21,000 bases of DNA, taken from assembly GCA_016302925.1 (NCBI GenBank), contig JAEDMR010000010.1, positions 1 through 21,000 of the forward strand. Direction: 5' to 3'. The notes under the pieces were generated by a model. It was given only the letters and a program-made list of their open reading frames with translations, had not been told where the DNA came from and ran no database searches. The first letter of the stretch is position 1. Every line of letters starts with the position of its first letter. The DNA is from Bacillota bacterium. Its GTDB lineage: Bacteria > Bacillota > Clostridia > Peptostreptococcales > Anaerovoracaceae. Both the position numbers and the translations under genes were made by a program. Shown here piece after piece: positions 1-6,506 of this stretch.

Positions 1-303
1 AATTTTCGGGTATTTCAGGGAGAAAATCCTTTTCATTCCACCATCGGCGCATCTCTGTTTCACCGAATTCTTTCGCCTTGTCGCTGCCGGCATGTCGGCG
101 CAGAGTTTCTGTCCATAAAGGAGCATTTCCTTCATCAACGGAAGGGCGAGGGTATCAAATCCGTCCTTTACCCTGAGAATTTCACAACGCACCATACCCT
201 GGGAGATGACCATGGTGTTCTGACCCAGTTTCTGCTGAAGGGCTCTTGCTGTGATGGTTTTTCCGCTGGCTGAATTGCCACGGATGATGATCAGTTTGGA
301 CAT
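1..303 (-). pseudogene. Remnant of a P-loop kinase (zeta-toxin/AAA-type), cut by the window edge
   Basis: Reading leftward from an ATG at 303-301, the first ~68 residues resemble small P-loop kinases: a Walker A motif GNSASGKT at residues 9-16, then an ISQGMVR segment and an LLYGQKLC segment. After about position 100 the reading frame loses this similarity. The expected later family segment (FGETEMRRWW) appears instead in another frame, about 76-40 on the minus strand. As I remember the family, roughly 50-60 residues are missing between the two parts, so the gene has an internal deletion plus a frame change. The family usually has ISQD where this copy has ISQG. An AAGGAG-like site lies about 12 bases before the ATG. 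The stop codon is outside the window. The function of the intact family member is uncertain; zeta-toxin-like or nucleoside-kinase-like are the closest descriptions. Confidence 0.62.
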
Positions 304-410
304 TGTAGTCCCATTCTCCTTGCTTCAGATGATTTTACGGATTTCTCTGATTTTAACACATTCCAGGAATATAAAAAAGCAAAATATTATTCCTGTAATT
401 CGGTTGTTCA

Positions 411-419
411 TGGTATAAT
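411..419 (+). promoter_or_regulatory. Extended -10 promoter for the Fic gene
   Basis: TGGTATAAT is a perfect extended -10 element 33 bases before the Fic start codon. The -35 region is weak (TTCCTG at 390-395), as is common for extended -10 promoters. Confidence 0.6.
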
Positions 420-451
420 AATTTCAGATTGAAACGGAGGAAACTGCAGCG

Positions 452-1222
452 ATGAGTGAAACGTACAGACAGATTGTGAAACAGTGGCAGGACAGGGAAT
501 GGAATACGGTGGAAGATGTGAAAACTGCGCTGGAAAATTTTCGTATTCTGTTTGCCTATCACTCCAATGTCATCGAAAATCCGGAAATCACATATCACGA
601 TACAAGGGAGATTTTCGAAAACGGCAAAGTGATCAATTTCACCGGAAATATGCGGTCTCTTCTGGAAATCGAGAATCAAAAAAATGCTTTCGAAAAACTC
701 TGTATTTATCTGGTGGAAAAACGGGAACTGAGTCCGGAACTGATCAAGAAAATGCATAGAATGCTGATGCGAGGCTGTTATGATGAAGTACGCTATGGGA
801 AAGGTGAGCGGCCGGGCGAGTTCAAGTTTCATGACTATGTTACAGGGGATAATGTGGGAAGCCTGCCGCAGGATGTGCCGGATGAGATAGCGGCACTGTG
901 TGACGAAGTAAACGCATATCAGGGAGAAGATATCTTAACGGCAGCGGCTTATCTGCATCTGAATTTTGAAGCGATCCACCCATTTGCGGATGGAAACGGC
1001 CGCGTGGGCAGAACACTGCTGAACTACTATTTGATGACACACCATTATCCGCCGACAAACCTGTTCAATGAGGATAAACGGACCTATTATCTTGCGCTGG
1101 CAACTTTCGATAAAACCGGACGAATCGATGGGTTCGTTCAGTTCCTGAAGGAGCAGACCATCAAAACCTGGGGGAGGAAACCTTCCGTGCGGAAGGCACT
1201 GTCTGAGCAGCTGGAGGAATGA
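452..1222 (+). CDS. Fic domain protein (probable AMP-transferase)
   Basis: A 256-residue Fic/DOC family protein. Fic enzymes usually transfer AMP from ATP to a hydroxyl group of a target protein. The core motif HPFADGNGRVGR is complete at residues 176-187, including the catalytic His176 and the phosphate-binding Gly/Arg residues. An N-terminal SNVIEN segment (38-43) fits the (S/T)xxxE(G/N) inhibitory helix of class II Fic proteins, in which the Glu (here Glu42) blocks productive ATP binding. I therefore infer a self-inhibited enzyme. A CGGAGG site lies 11 bases before the ATG. No signal peptide or membrane segment is visible. The target is unknown. It starts after the divergent kinase remnant and its stop overlaps a tiny open frame at 1219. 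Confidence 0.93.
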   Translation: MSETYRQIVKQWQDREWNTVEDVKTALENFRILFAYHSNVIENPEITYHDTREIFENGKVINFTGNMRSLLEIENQKNAFEKLCIYLVEKRELSPELIKKMHRMLMRGCYDEVRYGKGERPGEFKFHDYVTGDNVGSLPQDVPDEIAALCDEVNAYQGEDILTAAAYLHLNFEAIHPFADGNGRVGRTLLNYYLMTHHYPPTNLFNEDKRTYYLALATFDKTGRIDGFVQFLKEQTIKTWGRKPSVRKALSEQLEE

Positions 1223-1308
1223 GCAGAAGAGAACCATACGACCCAGTCGAACCTGTAATCAGGCGGTCAGATAAGAAAACGTTTGACCTGCGGCAGAAAT
1301 GGGAATAA
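1219..1308 (+). CDS. Possible 29-residue peptide overlapping the Fic stop
   Basis: An ATG overlaps the Fic stop codon in an ATGA arrangement and opens a 29-codon frame that is rich in Arg, Lys and acidic residues. The nearby GGAGG (1213-1217) is only one base from this ATG, so translation would have to rely on coupling to Fic. It could be a small Fic partner, a remnant, or chance. The -35 box of the next promoter lies inside it. I do not recognise a family. Confidence 0.22.
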   Translation: MSRREPYDPVEPVIRRSDKKTFDLRQKWE

Positions 1309-1311
1309 TAT
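1283..1311 (+). promoter_or_regulatory. Promoter of the hydrogenase-maturation operon
   Basis: TTGACC at 1283-1288, a 17-base spacer, and TAATAT at 1306-1311 within an AT repeat. Transcription would start near 1318, giving a leader of about 225 nt before the first gene. Confidence 0.62.
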
Positions 1312-1317
1312 ATATAT

Positions 1318-1542
1318 ATCAACTCTGACATTAAGACCGTCCGGAAGAGGGCGCTCTGCGTGAAAGGTGCTGAAAAAACTCTGAAATCTGCAAAATGCGT
1401 GCTTCTGACCGATGCGGCTGCGGCCGGCGGGAAGATGAACTGCGAAACGAGTGAAATGCAGAATCCGGGCGGAGTTTTGCGTTTGGAAAAATCCAGGCCG
1501 CACCTTTGGGGTGCGGTCTTTTTGCATAGAAAGGAGATGGCG
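1318..1542 (+). ncRNA. Structured 5' leader with riboswitch-like layout, class not recognised
   Basis: Most of the stretch between the Fic gene and the TM1266-type gene is this leader. A 9-bp helix can form between 1337-1345 (CCGTCCGGA) and 1464-1472 (TCCGGGCGG), with one G-U pair, closing a domain of 118 nt. Inside it, 1402-1434 and 1440-1461 can form smaller hairpins (CTTC/GAAG with CCG/CGG; CTGC/GCAG). TGCGGCC at 1419-1425 is exactly complementary to 1496-1502, the left arm of the terminator that follows, so an antiterminator pairing is possible. I looked for hallmark sequences of the SAM, TPP, FMN, cobalamin, glycine, lysine, c-di-GMP, THF, Moco and NiCo classes and the T-box and saw no match. 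Ligand and function are unknown. Confidence 0.5.
1496..1523 (+). terminator. Intrinsic terminator in the operon leader (attenuator)
   Basis: GGCCGCACC (1496-1504), a 5-base loop and GGTGCGGTC (1510-1518) form a 9-bp stem with one G-U pair, followed by TTTTT. It lies only about 20 bases before the start codon at 1543 and downstream of the operon promoter, which points to control by early termination. Confidence 0.8.
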
Positions 1543-1818
1543 ATGGAACAGCAGAAGGAAACCAGGGTTGCCGTCATGGGCATCATCGTGGAAGACCTGA
1601 ATTCGGCCACGCAGCTCAATCAGCTGCTGCATGAATATGGCTGCTATATTATAGGAAGAATGGGCATCCCGTACAGGGAAAAGGGCGTGAGCATTGTCAG
1701 CGTGGCCATTGATGCGCCGCAGGATGTGACGGCGGCCCTGTCCGGCAAAATCGGACGTCTCCCGGGGATTTCGGTGAAGACGGCCTATTCCAATGTGGTC
1801 ACGGGAGGAGCCCCATGA
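1543..1818 (+). CDS. TM1266-type iron-only hydrogenase system regulator
   Basis: A 91-residue protein of the small ACT-like/NikR-C-terminal-like family found beside [FeFe]-hydrogenase maturation genes (TM1266 in Thermotoga). It starts with a beta-strand (VAVMGIIVED), continues with NQLLHEYGCYIIGRMG, and ends with a second beta-alpha-beta unit, including a GRLPGISVKTAYS segment typical of the group. The family is described as a putative regulator; its ligand is not established. The start at 1543 is chosen because AAGGAG (1531-1536) lies six bases upstream; an in-frame ATG at 1537 touches that site directly and is less likely. The stop overlaps the hydE start (ATGA at 1815-1818), indicating coupled translation in the operon. 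Confidence 0.85.
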   Translation: MEQQKETRVAVMGIIVEDLNSATQLNQLLHEYGCYIIGRMGIPYREKGVSIVSVAIDAPQDVTAALSGKIGRLPGISVKTAYSNVVTGGAP

Positions 1819-2939
1819 GGAGAATGACAACGGAAAAAGAGCAGATGGGAATGAGCCAGGCAACGCGGGAACTGATCGAGAAGCTGGACCGGGACCACTG
1901 GCTGTCGGACGAGGAACTGCTGGCACTGGTGAAAGCCGGACCGGCGAAGGCTGCGGCGGCGCTGCTGGAGGAGAAGGCGGATCGGCTCCGAAGGACGATC
2001 TACGGTAACCAGGTTTATGTCAGGGGTCTCATCGAGATGACCAACTACTGCAAGAACGACTGCTATTACTGCGGCATCCGCAGGAGCAACCGGGACTGCG
2101 ACCGGTACCGGCTCACAGAAGAACAGATTCTGGCGTGCTGCCGGGAAGGCTATGAACTGGGCTTTCGGACCTTCGTGCTCCAGGGCGGCGAAGACGCCTG
2201 GTTCACCGATGAGCGGCTGGAAGCCCTCATCGGGGAGATAAAAAAGGGCTTTCCGGACTGCGCCGTGACCCTGTCGCTGGGGGAGCGGAGTGCGGAAAGC
2301 TTCGAACGACTGCGGCAGGCCGGGGCGGACCGGTATCTGCTGCGCCACGAGACTGCCACAAAAAGCCACTACGAAAGTTTGCACCCCGAAACCATGTCCT
2401 TTGAGAACCGAATGGCGAGCCTGCGGATTTTGCGAAGTCTGGGGTATCAGGTGGGCTGCGGCTTCATGGTGGGATCACCGGGACAGACAGCGGAGCATCT
2501 GGCGGCGGACCTGGCTTTCATCCGGGATTTTCAGCCGGACATGTGCGGAATCGGGCCGTTTATTCCCCATCACGCCACGCCCTTTGGCAATGAGCCTGCG
2601 GGAACGCTGGAGCAGACGGTATACCTGCTTTCGATTATAAGGCTGCTGGTGCCCGGTGTGCTTCTGCCGGCTACCACGGCTCTTGGGACCATCGATCCGG
2701 TGGGACGGGAAAAGGGCATCCTGGCGGGGGCCAATGTGGTCATGCCGAACCTTTCGCCGGTGGCGGTGCGGAAGAAGTATGAGCTGTATGAGAATAAGAT
2801 TTGTACCGGGGAGGAGTCGGCTCAGTGCAGGGGTTGCCTGGCGGGGCGGATGGCGTCCATCGGTTTTGAGATCGTCACGGACCGGGGCGATGTGAAGCGG
2901 ACGCAGGCGGCGTGCCGCAAACAGACAGTAGGAAAATAG
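1815..2939 (+). CDS. hydE: [FeFe] hydrogenase H-cluster maturase HydE, radical SAM
   Basis: HydE is a radical-SAM enzyme that acts on the HydG product on the way to the 2Fe subcluster of the H-cluster. The protein has 374 residues, slightly longer than usual because of a short N-terminal extension. The SAM cluster motif CxxxCxxC is at Cys79, Cys83 and Cys86 (NYCKNDCYYC). A C-terminal Cx7Cx2C motif at Cys330, Cys338 and Cys341 matches the second, non-essential cluster known in Thermotoga HydE. Segments VLQGGED and GFMVGSPGQT fit the TIM barrel. The start at 1815 is supported by GGGAGGAG at 1803-1810, though an ATG at 1824 is possible. It overlaps the upstream gene by 4 bases and is 21 bases from hydG. 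BioB-like relatives were considered, but the operon context favours HydE. Confidence 0.95.
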   Translation: MRRMTTEKEQMGMSQATRELIEKLDRDHWLSDEELLALVKAGPAKAAAALLEEKADRLRRTIYGNQVYVRGLIEMTNYCKNDCYYCGIRRSNRDCDRYRLTEEQILACCREGYELGFRTFVLQGGEDAWFTDERLEALIGEIKKGFPDCAVTLSLGERSAESFERLRQAGADRYLLRHETATKSHYESLHPETMSFENRMASLRILRSLGYQVGCGFMVGSPGQTAEHLAADLAFIRDFQPDMCGIGPFIPHHATPFGNEPAGTLEQTVYLLSIIRLLVPGVLLPATTALGTIDPVGREKGILAGANVVMPNLSPVAVRKKYELYENKICTGEESAQCRGCLAGRMASIGFEIVTDRGDVKRTQAACRKQTVGK

Positions 2940-2960
2940 GACAGAAAGGAAGTTTTGAAG

Positions 2961-4403
2961 ATGTATAATCCAAAATCATTAAAAGCAGAAGAATTTATCG
3001 ATCATGAGGAGATTCTGGAGAGCCTGGAATGGGCGGAACAGCATAAAAACGACGCAGCGCTGATTGACCAGCTGCTGGAAAAAGCCCGGCCGAAGAGAAC
3101 GGCAGACGGCATTCACTGCGAGGGCCTGACCCACAGAGAGGCTGCGGTGCTTTTGCTCTGCGACATTCCGGAAAAGAACGAGGAAATCTTCCGGCTGGCA
3201 GAGGAGATCAAGCTGGCATTCTACGGCAATCGGATCGTCATGTTCGCGCCGCTGTACCTTTCCAATTACTGCGTCAACGGATGCGTGTACTGTCCGTACC
3301 ATATGAAAAACAAGCACATCGCCCGGAAGAAGCTGACCCAGGCGGAGGTTGCGGCGGAGGTGATCGCCCTGCAGGATATGGGGCACAAGCGGCTGGCCAT
3401 CGAGGCCGGCGAAGACCCGGTAAACAATCCGATCGAGTACATTCTGGAATGCATCGACACCATCTACAGCATCAAGCATAAGAACGGCGCCATCCGCAGA
3501 GTCAATGTAAACATCGCGGCAACCACCGTGGAAAATTACCGGAAGCTGAAGGACGCAGGCATCGGTACATATATTTTGTTCCAGGAGACCTATCATAAGG
3601 AAAGCTATGAGAAGCTCCATCCGACCGGTCCGAAGCACAATTACGCCTATCACACCGAGGCCATGGACCGGGCCATGGAAGGCGGCATCGACGATGTGGG
3701 CCTGGGCGTCCTCTTCGGACTGGAACTCTATAAATATGAATTCGTGGGCCTGCTGATGCATGCAGAGCATCTGGAAGCGGTTCACGGCGTGGGCCCGCAC
3801 ACCATCAGCGTGCCGCGAGTGAAGAAAGCCGACGACATCGATCCGGACGTGTTCGATAACGGGATTTCCGACGACCTGTTTGTGAAGCTGATTGCCTGCA
3901 TCCGCATCGCCGTACCGTATACCGGCATGATCATCTCTACCCGGGAATCTCAGGCGGTGCGGGAAAAGGCCCTGCAGGTGGGCATCTCCCAGATCAGCGG
4001 TGCATCCAGAACTTCCGTCGGCGGCTATACTGAAGAAGAACGGCCGCACGACTCCGAGCAGTTTGATGTTTCCGACCAGCGGACCCTGGACGAGGTGGTT
4101 CACTGGCTCATGGATATGGGCTTCATTCCGTCCTTCTGCACGGCATGCTACCGGGAAGGCCGCACCGGGGATCGGTTCATGGCACTTTGTAAAAACGGCC
4201 AGATCCAGAACTGCTGTCACCCGAATGCGCTGATGACGCTTTGCGAATATCTGGAGGATTACGCTTCGCCGGAGACGAAGGAGGTCGGCTACAAGCTGAT
4301 CGAGAAGGAGCTTGGGAATATTCCGAAGGAAAAGGTGCGTGCCATCGCTTCCCAAAATATATCCGACATCAAAGCGTCCAATCGCCGGGATTTCCGGTTC
4401 TAA
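2961..4403 (+). CDS. hydG: [FeFe] hydrogenase H-cluster maturase HydG, tyrosine lyase
   Basis: HydG is a radical-SAM tyrosine lyase that makes the CO and CN ligands of the H-cluster from tyrosine, releasing p-cresol. The protein has 480 residues, a normal length. CxxxCxxC is at Cys104, Cys108 and Cys111 (NYCVNGCVYC). The C-terminal auxiliary cluster motif Cx2Cx22C is present at Cys393, Cys396 and Cys419 and separates HydG from ThiH, which lacks it. AAAGGAAG at 2945-2952 lies eight bases before the ATG at 2961; a TTG six bases earlier is too close to that site. It follows hydE by 21 bases in the same operon. A 184-base gap with a tandem repeat and a palindrome separates it from hydF. Confidence 0.97.
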   Translation: MYNPKSLKAEEFIDHEEILESLEWAEQHKNDAALIDQLLEKARPKRTADGIHCEGLTHREAAVLLLCDIPEKNEEIFRLAEEIKLAFYGNRIVMFAPLYLSNYCVNGCVYCPYHMKNKHIARKKLTQAEVAAEVIALQDMGHKRLAIEAGEDPVNNPIEYILECIDTIYSIKHKNGAIRRVNVNIAATTVENYRKLKDAGIGTYILFQETYHKESYEKLHPTGPKHNYAYHTEAMDRAMEGGIDDVGLGVLFGLELYKYEFVGLLMHAEHLEAVHGVGPHTISVPRVKKADDIDPDVFDNGISDDLFVKLIACIRIAVPYTGMIISTRESQAVREKALQVGISQISGASRTSVGGYTEEERPHDSEQFDVSDQRTLDEVVHWLMDMGFIPSFCTACYREGRTGDRFMALCKNGQIQNCCHPNALMTLCEYLEDYASPETKEVGYKLIEKELGNIPKEKVRAIASQNISDIKASNRRDFRF

Positions 4404-4406
4404 GGA

Positions 4407-4463
4407 GGCTGGATCGGAAGGTTTGCCGGCGGGCTGGATCGAAAGGTTTGCCGGCGGGCTGGA
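4407..4463 (+). repeat. 25-bp tandem repeat after hydG
   Basis: Two copies of a 25-base unit beginning GGCTGGATCG (4407-4431 and 4432-4456) differ at one base, and a third partial copy covers 4457-4463. They start 3 bases after the hydG stop. No function is visible. Confidence 0.85.
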
Positions 4464-4522
4464 GTTTTCCAAAACAGGCGAAAAGTTTTCTTTTTGAAAA
4501 CTTTTCGTACAAATCGGAAAAC
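4464..4522. repeat. Nested palindrome in the hydG-hydF gap
   Basis: CGAAAAGTTTTC (4479-4490) and GAAAACTTTTCG (4496-4507) are perfect 12-base inverted repeats around TTTTT. An outer pair, GTTTTCC (4464-4470) and GGAAAAC (4516-4522), extends the symmetry. No T-run follows on the plus strand, so it is a poor terminator; it could be an RNA processing or stabilising hairpin. Confidence 0.75.
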
Positions 4523-4587
4523 CAAAATTAGAAAAACAGTGAGTGCTGTCAGATGCAGCAGATCAGGCGGGAGAAAGGACTAGAACG

Positions 4588-5796
4588 ATGAGCTTGAATG
4601 AAACAGTATCAGCAGAAAGAGTGCATATCGGATTTTTCGGCCTGCGGAATGCAGGAAAATCCAGTCTGGTAAATGCCGTGACGGGCCAGAACCTGTCCCT
4701 GGTATCCGATGTGAAGGGAACCACGACGGACCCGGTGAAAAAGGCCATGGAACTGCTCCCTCTGGGACCGGTGGTCATCATTGATACTCCTGGTATGGAT
4801 GACGAGGGTGAACTGGGGCAGCTTCGGGTGAAACGTGCCCGGCAGGTACTGCGGTATACGGATGTGGCGGTGCTGGTGGTGGACGCAGCCGAAGGGCTGC
4901 GTCCGGCAGATCAGCAGCTGATCGGCCTGTTTCAGGAACGGCAGCTGCCATATGTTATTGCATACAACAAGGCAGATCTGCTGCAGGAAGTTCCGGCGGC
5001 ATCGGCCAATGAAATCTATGTCAGTGCAGAGCAGAACACCAATATCTGGGAACTGAAGGAGCTGATCGGCCATCTGTCAGGCGGTGCGGAGAACCAGCGG
5101 AAGCTGGTTTCCGATCTGATCCAGCCGGGCGACCTGGTGGTGCTGGTGGTGCCCATCGATTCTGCGGCGCCGAAGGGCAGGCTGATTCTGCCGCAGCAGC
5201 AGGTGCTGCGGGATGTGCTGGACAGCGGCGCCATGGCTGTGGTGACCAGAGAAAGCGAACTGGAAGAAACGCTGAGAAGTCTGACGCGGAAACCGCGTCT
5301 GGTGATCACCGATTCCCAGGCCTTCGGATTCGTATCGAAGATTGTTCCCGAGGACATCCCGCTTACCAGCTTTTCGATTCTCATGGTGAGGTATAAAGGA
5401 GACCTGGAGGCGGCAGTCTATGGTGCGGCGCAGCTGGACCGGCTGCAGGATGGAGACACGGTGCTGATCTCCGAAGGCTGCACCCATCACCGGCAGTGCG
5501 ACGACATCGGTACGGTGAAAATGCCCAACTGGATCCGTAACTATACGAAGAAAGAACTGGATTTTGCCTTTACCTCCGGGGGAGAATTTCCGGAAGACCT
5601 GGGAAAGTATGCACTGGTGGTACACTGCGGCGGATGCATGCTGAATGAAAAGGAAATGCAGTACAGGACCAGACATGCGGCAGAAAGCGGCGTGGCCATG
5701 ACCAACTACGGGATTGCCATCGCGCAGATGCACGGCATCCTGCGCAGAAGCATCCAGCTGTTCCCTGCAGCACTGGCAGCACTGGATGAAAAATAA
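4588..5796 (+). CDS. hydF: [FeFe] hydrogenase maturation GTPase HydF
   Basis: HydF is the GTPase and scaffold that carries the 2Fe precursor and delivers it to the hydrogenase. The protein has 402 residues. The GTPase motifs are G1 GLRNAGKSS at 18-26, G3 DTPG at 66-69 and G4 NKAD at 127-130. The C-terminal cluster-binding motif CxH...HCxxC is complete at Cys298, His300, His346, Cys347 and Cys350. The start at 4588 is chosen because AAAGGA (4574-4579) lies eight bases upstream; a GTG 45 bases earlier would add a poorly conserved extension. It is the last gene of the operon, 184 bases after hydG, and is followed by a terminator. The catalytic hydrogenase subunit itself must be encoded elsewhere. 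Confidence 0.96.
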   Translation: MSLNETVSAERVHIGFFGLRNAGKSSLVNAVTGQNLSLVSDVKGTTTDPVKKAMELLPLGPVVIIDTPGMDDEGELGQLRVKRARQVLRYTDVAVLVVDAAEGLRPADQQLIGLFQERQLPYVIAYNKADLLQEVPAASANEIYVSAEQNTNIWELKELIGHLSGGAENQRKLVSDLIQPGDLVVLVVPIDSAAPKGRLILPQQQVLRDVLDSGAMAVVTRESELEETLRSLTRKPRLVITDSQAFGFVSKIVPEDIPLTSFSILMVRYKGDLEAAVYGAAQLDRLQDGDTVLISEGCTHHRQCDDIGTVKMPNWIRNYTKKELDFAFTSGGEFPEDLGKYALVVHCGGCMLNEKEMQYRTRHAAESGVAMTNYGIAIAQMHGILRRSIQLFPAALAALDEK

Positions 5797-5818
5797 AGAA
5801 AAAAGAAAGAAAGAGAAC

Positions 5819-5853
5819 GGCGGAAGGATGCGAAATCCCTCCGCCATTTTTTT
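5819..5853 (+). terminator. Terminator of the hydrogenase-maturation operon
   Basis: GGCGGAAGGAT (5819-5829) pairs with ATCCCTCCGCC (5835-5845) with one mismatch, followed by A and seven Ts. The minus strand after the stem is also T-rich, so it may work in both directions. Confidence 0.85.
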
Positions 5854-5856
5854 GTG

Positions 5857-5875
5857 GTGCGCCCGGCGGGCGCAC
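5857..5875. repeat. GC-rich palindrome next to the terminator
   Basis: GTGCGCCC and GGGCGCAC form a perfect 8-bp inverted repeat around GGC, just after the hydF terminator and just before the end of the GHKL remnant. There is no T-run. The role is unknown. Confidence 0.6.
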
Positions 5876-5885
5876 GTTCTGATCC

Positions 5886-6232
5886 TCAGATATGCTTCAG
5901 AATGACGCACATGGGGAACACGCCGTCGCTGTCCTCAAAGGAATACATGCCATTGTGACGGGCTGCAATGCTGCTGATACTTTTGACCCCCAGGAATCTT
6001 TACCCCCACCTCATATCGTATTCCTGATTTTTCTGCCAGGGTCTGATAGTAGGAGAGAATGAGATTGGTGGACTTGTTCTTGCAGTACTGCTTCGGTGTG
6101 AGCCGGTCCAGATCGTTCTGGGCGGAGCTTATATACTGCAAGGCCTTTTCCGTATCACCGCTCTTCATATATTCCCCCCAGAATCATGAAGTGGTGCCGC
6201 ATATCATGCCGGTAGTTCGTAGTTTCTTCCAG
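5886..6232 (-). pseudogene. Remnant of a GHKL sensor histidine kinase (AgrC-like)
   Basis: On the minus strand three pieces of one GHKL-type histidine kinase can be read in order. First comes the phosphoacceptor helix (ETTNYRHDMRHHF, near 6190-6225). Then comes a dimerisation segment beginning MKSGDTEKALQYI, ending near 6000. Last is the C-terminal tail, GVKSISSIAARHNGMYSFED and on to a TGA at 5888-5886. The first two pieces are out of frame with each other at a run of six Cs (6174-6179 on the plus strand). Between the second and third pieces the ATP-binding N box is absent, so about 60 residues are deleted near 5985-6000. The N-terminal membrane sensor is missing. Such kinases normally pair with a LytTR regulator, and none is here. 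It is a dead gene. Confidence 0.75.
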
Positions 6233-6235
6233 AGA

Positions 6236-6420
6236 TACAAGGGCTACGGCACGAAGCCGTTCTATGAAACCAAAGACGGTGGAACAGCAGGTTACTACGT
6301 GAACACCAAGGGTCTGAAGCGGGCACGACCTACTACTATAAAGTACGCGGCTATGTGCTGATCGATGGCCAGAAGTACTGCACCGATTACTCTCTGAAGG
6401 CAATCAGAACATATAAATAG
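6236..6420 (+). pseudogene. 3' remnant of a secreted fibronectin-III-like repeat protein
   Basis: The plus strand encodes YKGYGTKPFYETKDGG onward to TKGLK (6236 to about 6318). After a shift of one base near 6319-6321 it continues as GTTYYYKVRGYVLIDGQKY to a TAG at 6418-6420. Together these look like the last repeat of clostridial surface proteins with fibronectin-III-like or Ig-like repeats, where TYYYKVRGY is a recurrent motif. A single missing base explains the frame change. The 5' part of the gene is gone: it abuts the GHKL remnant at about 6232-6236. No start codon or binding site fits it. Confidence 0.62.
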
Positions 6421-6423
6421 GGC

Positions 6424-6452
6424 TTGACGGGGGAAACTCTGTTATATATTAT
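6424..6452 (+). promoter_or_regulatory. Promoter of the transglutaminase-like gene
   Basis: TTGACG (6424-6429), a 17-base spacer and TATTAT (6447-6452), a near-consensus housekeeping promoter directly after the surface-protein remnant and 54 bases before the start codon. Confidence 0.65.
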
Positions 6453-6506
6453 GAATGTAACTGAACTCGCAATGAAAAGATATTCTCAGAAGGAGGGTTT
6501 CGGATT

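Noticed and set aside
1360..1542. Longer version of the TM1266-type protein starting at 1360
   Set aside because: The extra 61 residues would run through the leader and its terminator and do not look like protein; a good ribosome binding site precedes 1543.
1318..1542. T-box leader
   Set aside because: There is no GGTGGNACCGCG antiterminator sequence before the terminator and the downstream genes are not amino-acid related.
4407..4463. CRISPR array
   Set aside because: The units are directly adjacent without spacers and there are only two full copies; no cas genes are present.
2979..4472. Long open frame on the minus strand opposite hydG (497 codons)
   Set aside because: It mirrors the codon structure of hydG, has no recognisable family and no ribosome binding site. 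The same applies to long antisense frames opposite proS, cysS, thyA and ispDF.
4479..4507. Terminator between hydG and hydF
   Set aside because: The stem is almost all A-T and is followed by GTACAAATCGG rather than a T-run; it was listed only as a palindrome.
4543..4587. Earlier GTG start for hydF
   Set aside because: It would add 15 residues not expected in the family and lacks a well-placed binding site, whereas AAAGGA precedes 4588.
6059..6361. Open frame running across the GHKL/surface-protein junction
   Set aside because: It reads antisense through the kinase remnant and then into the surface-protein remnant; it is an artefact of two decayed genes being joined.
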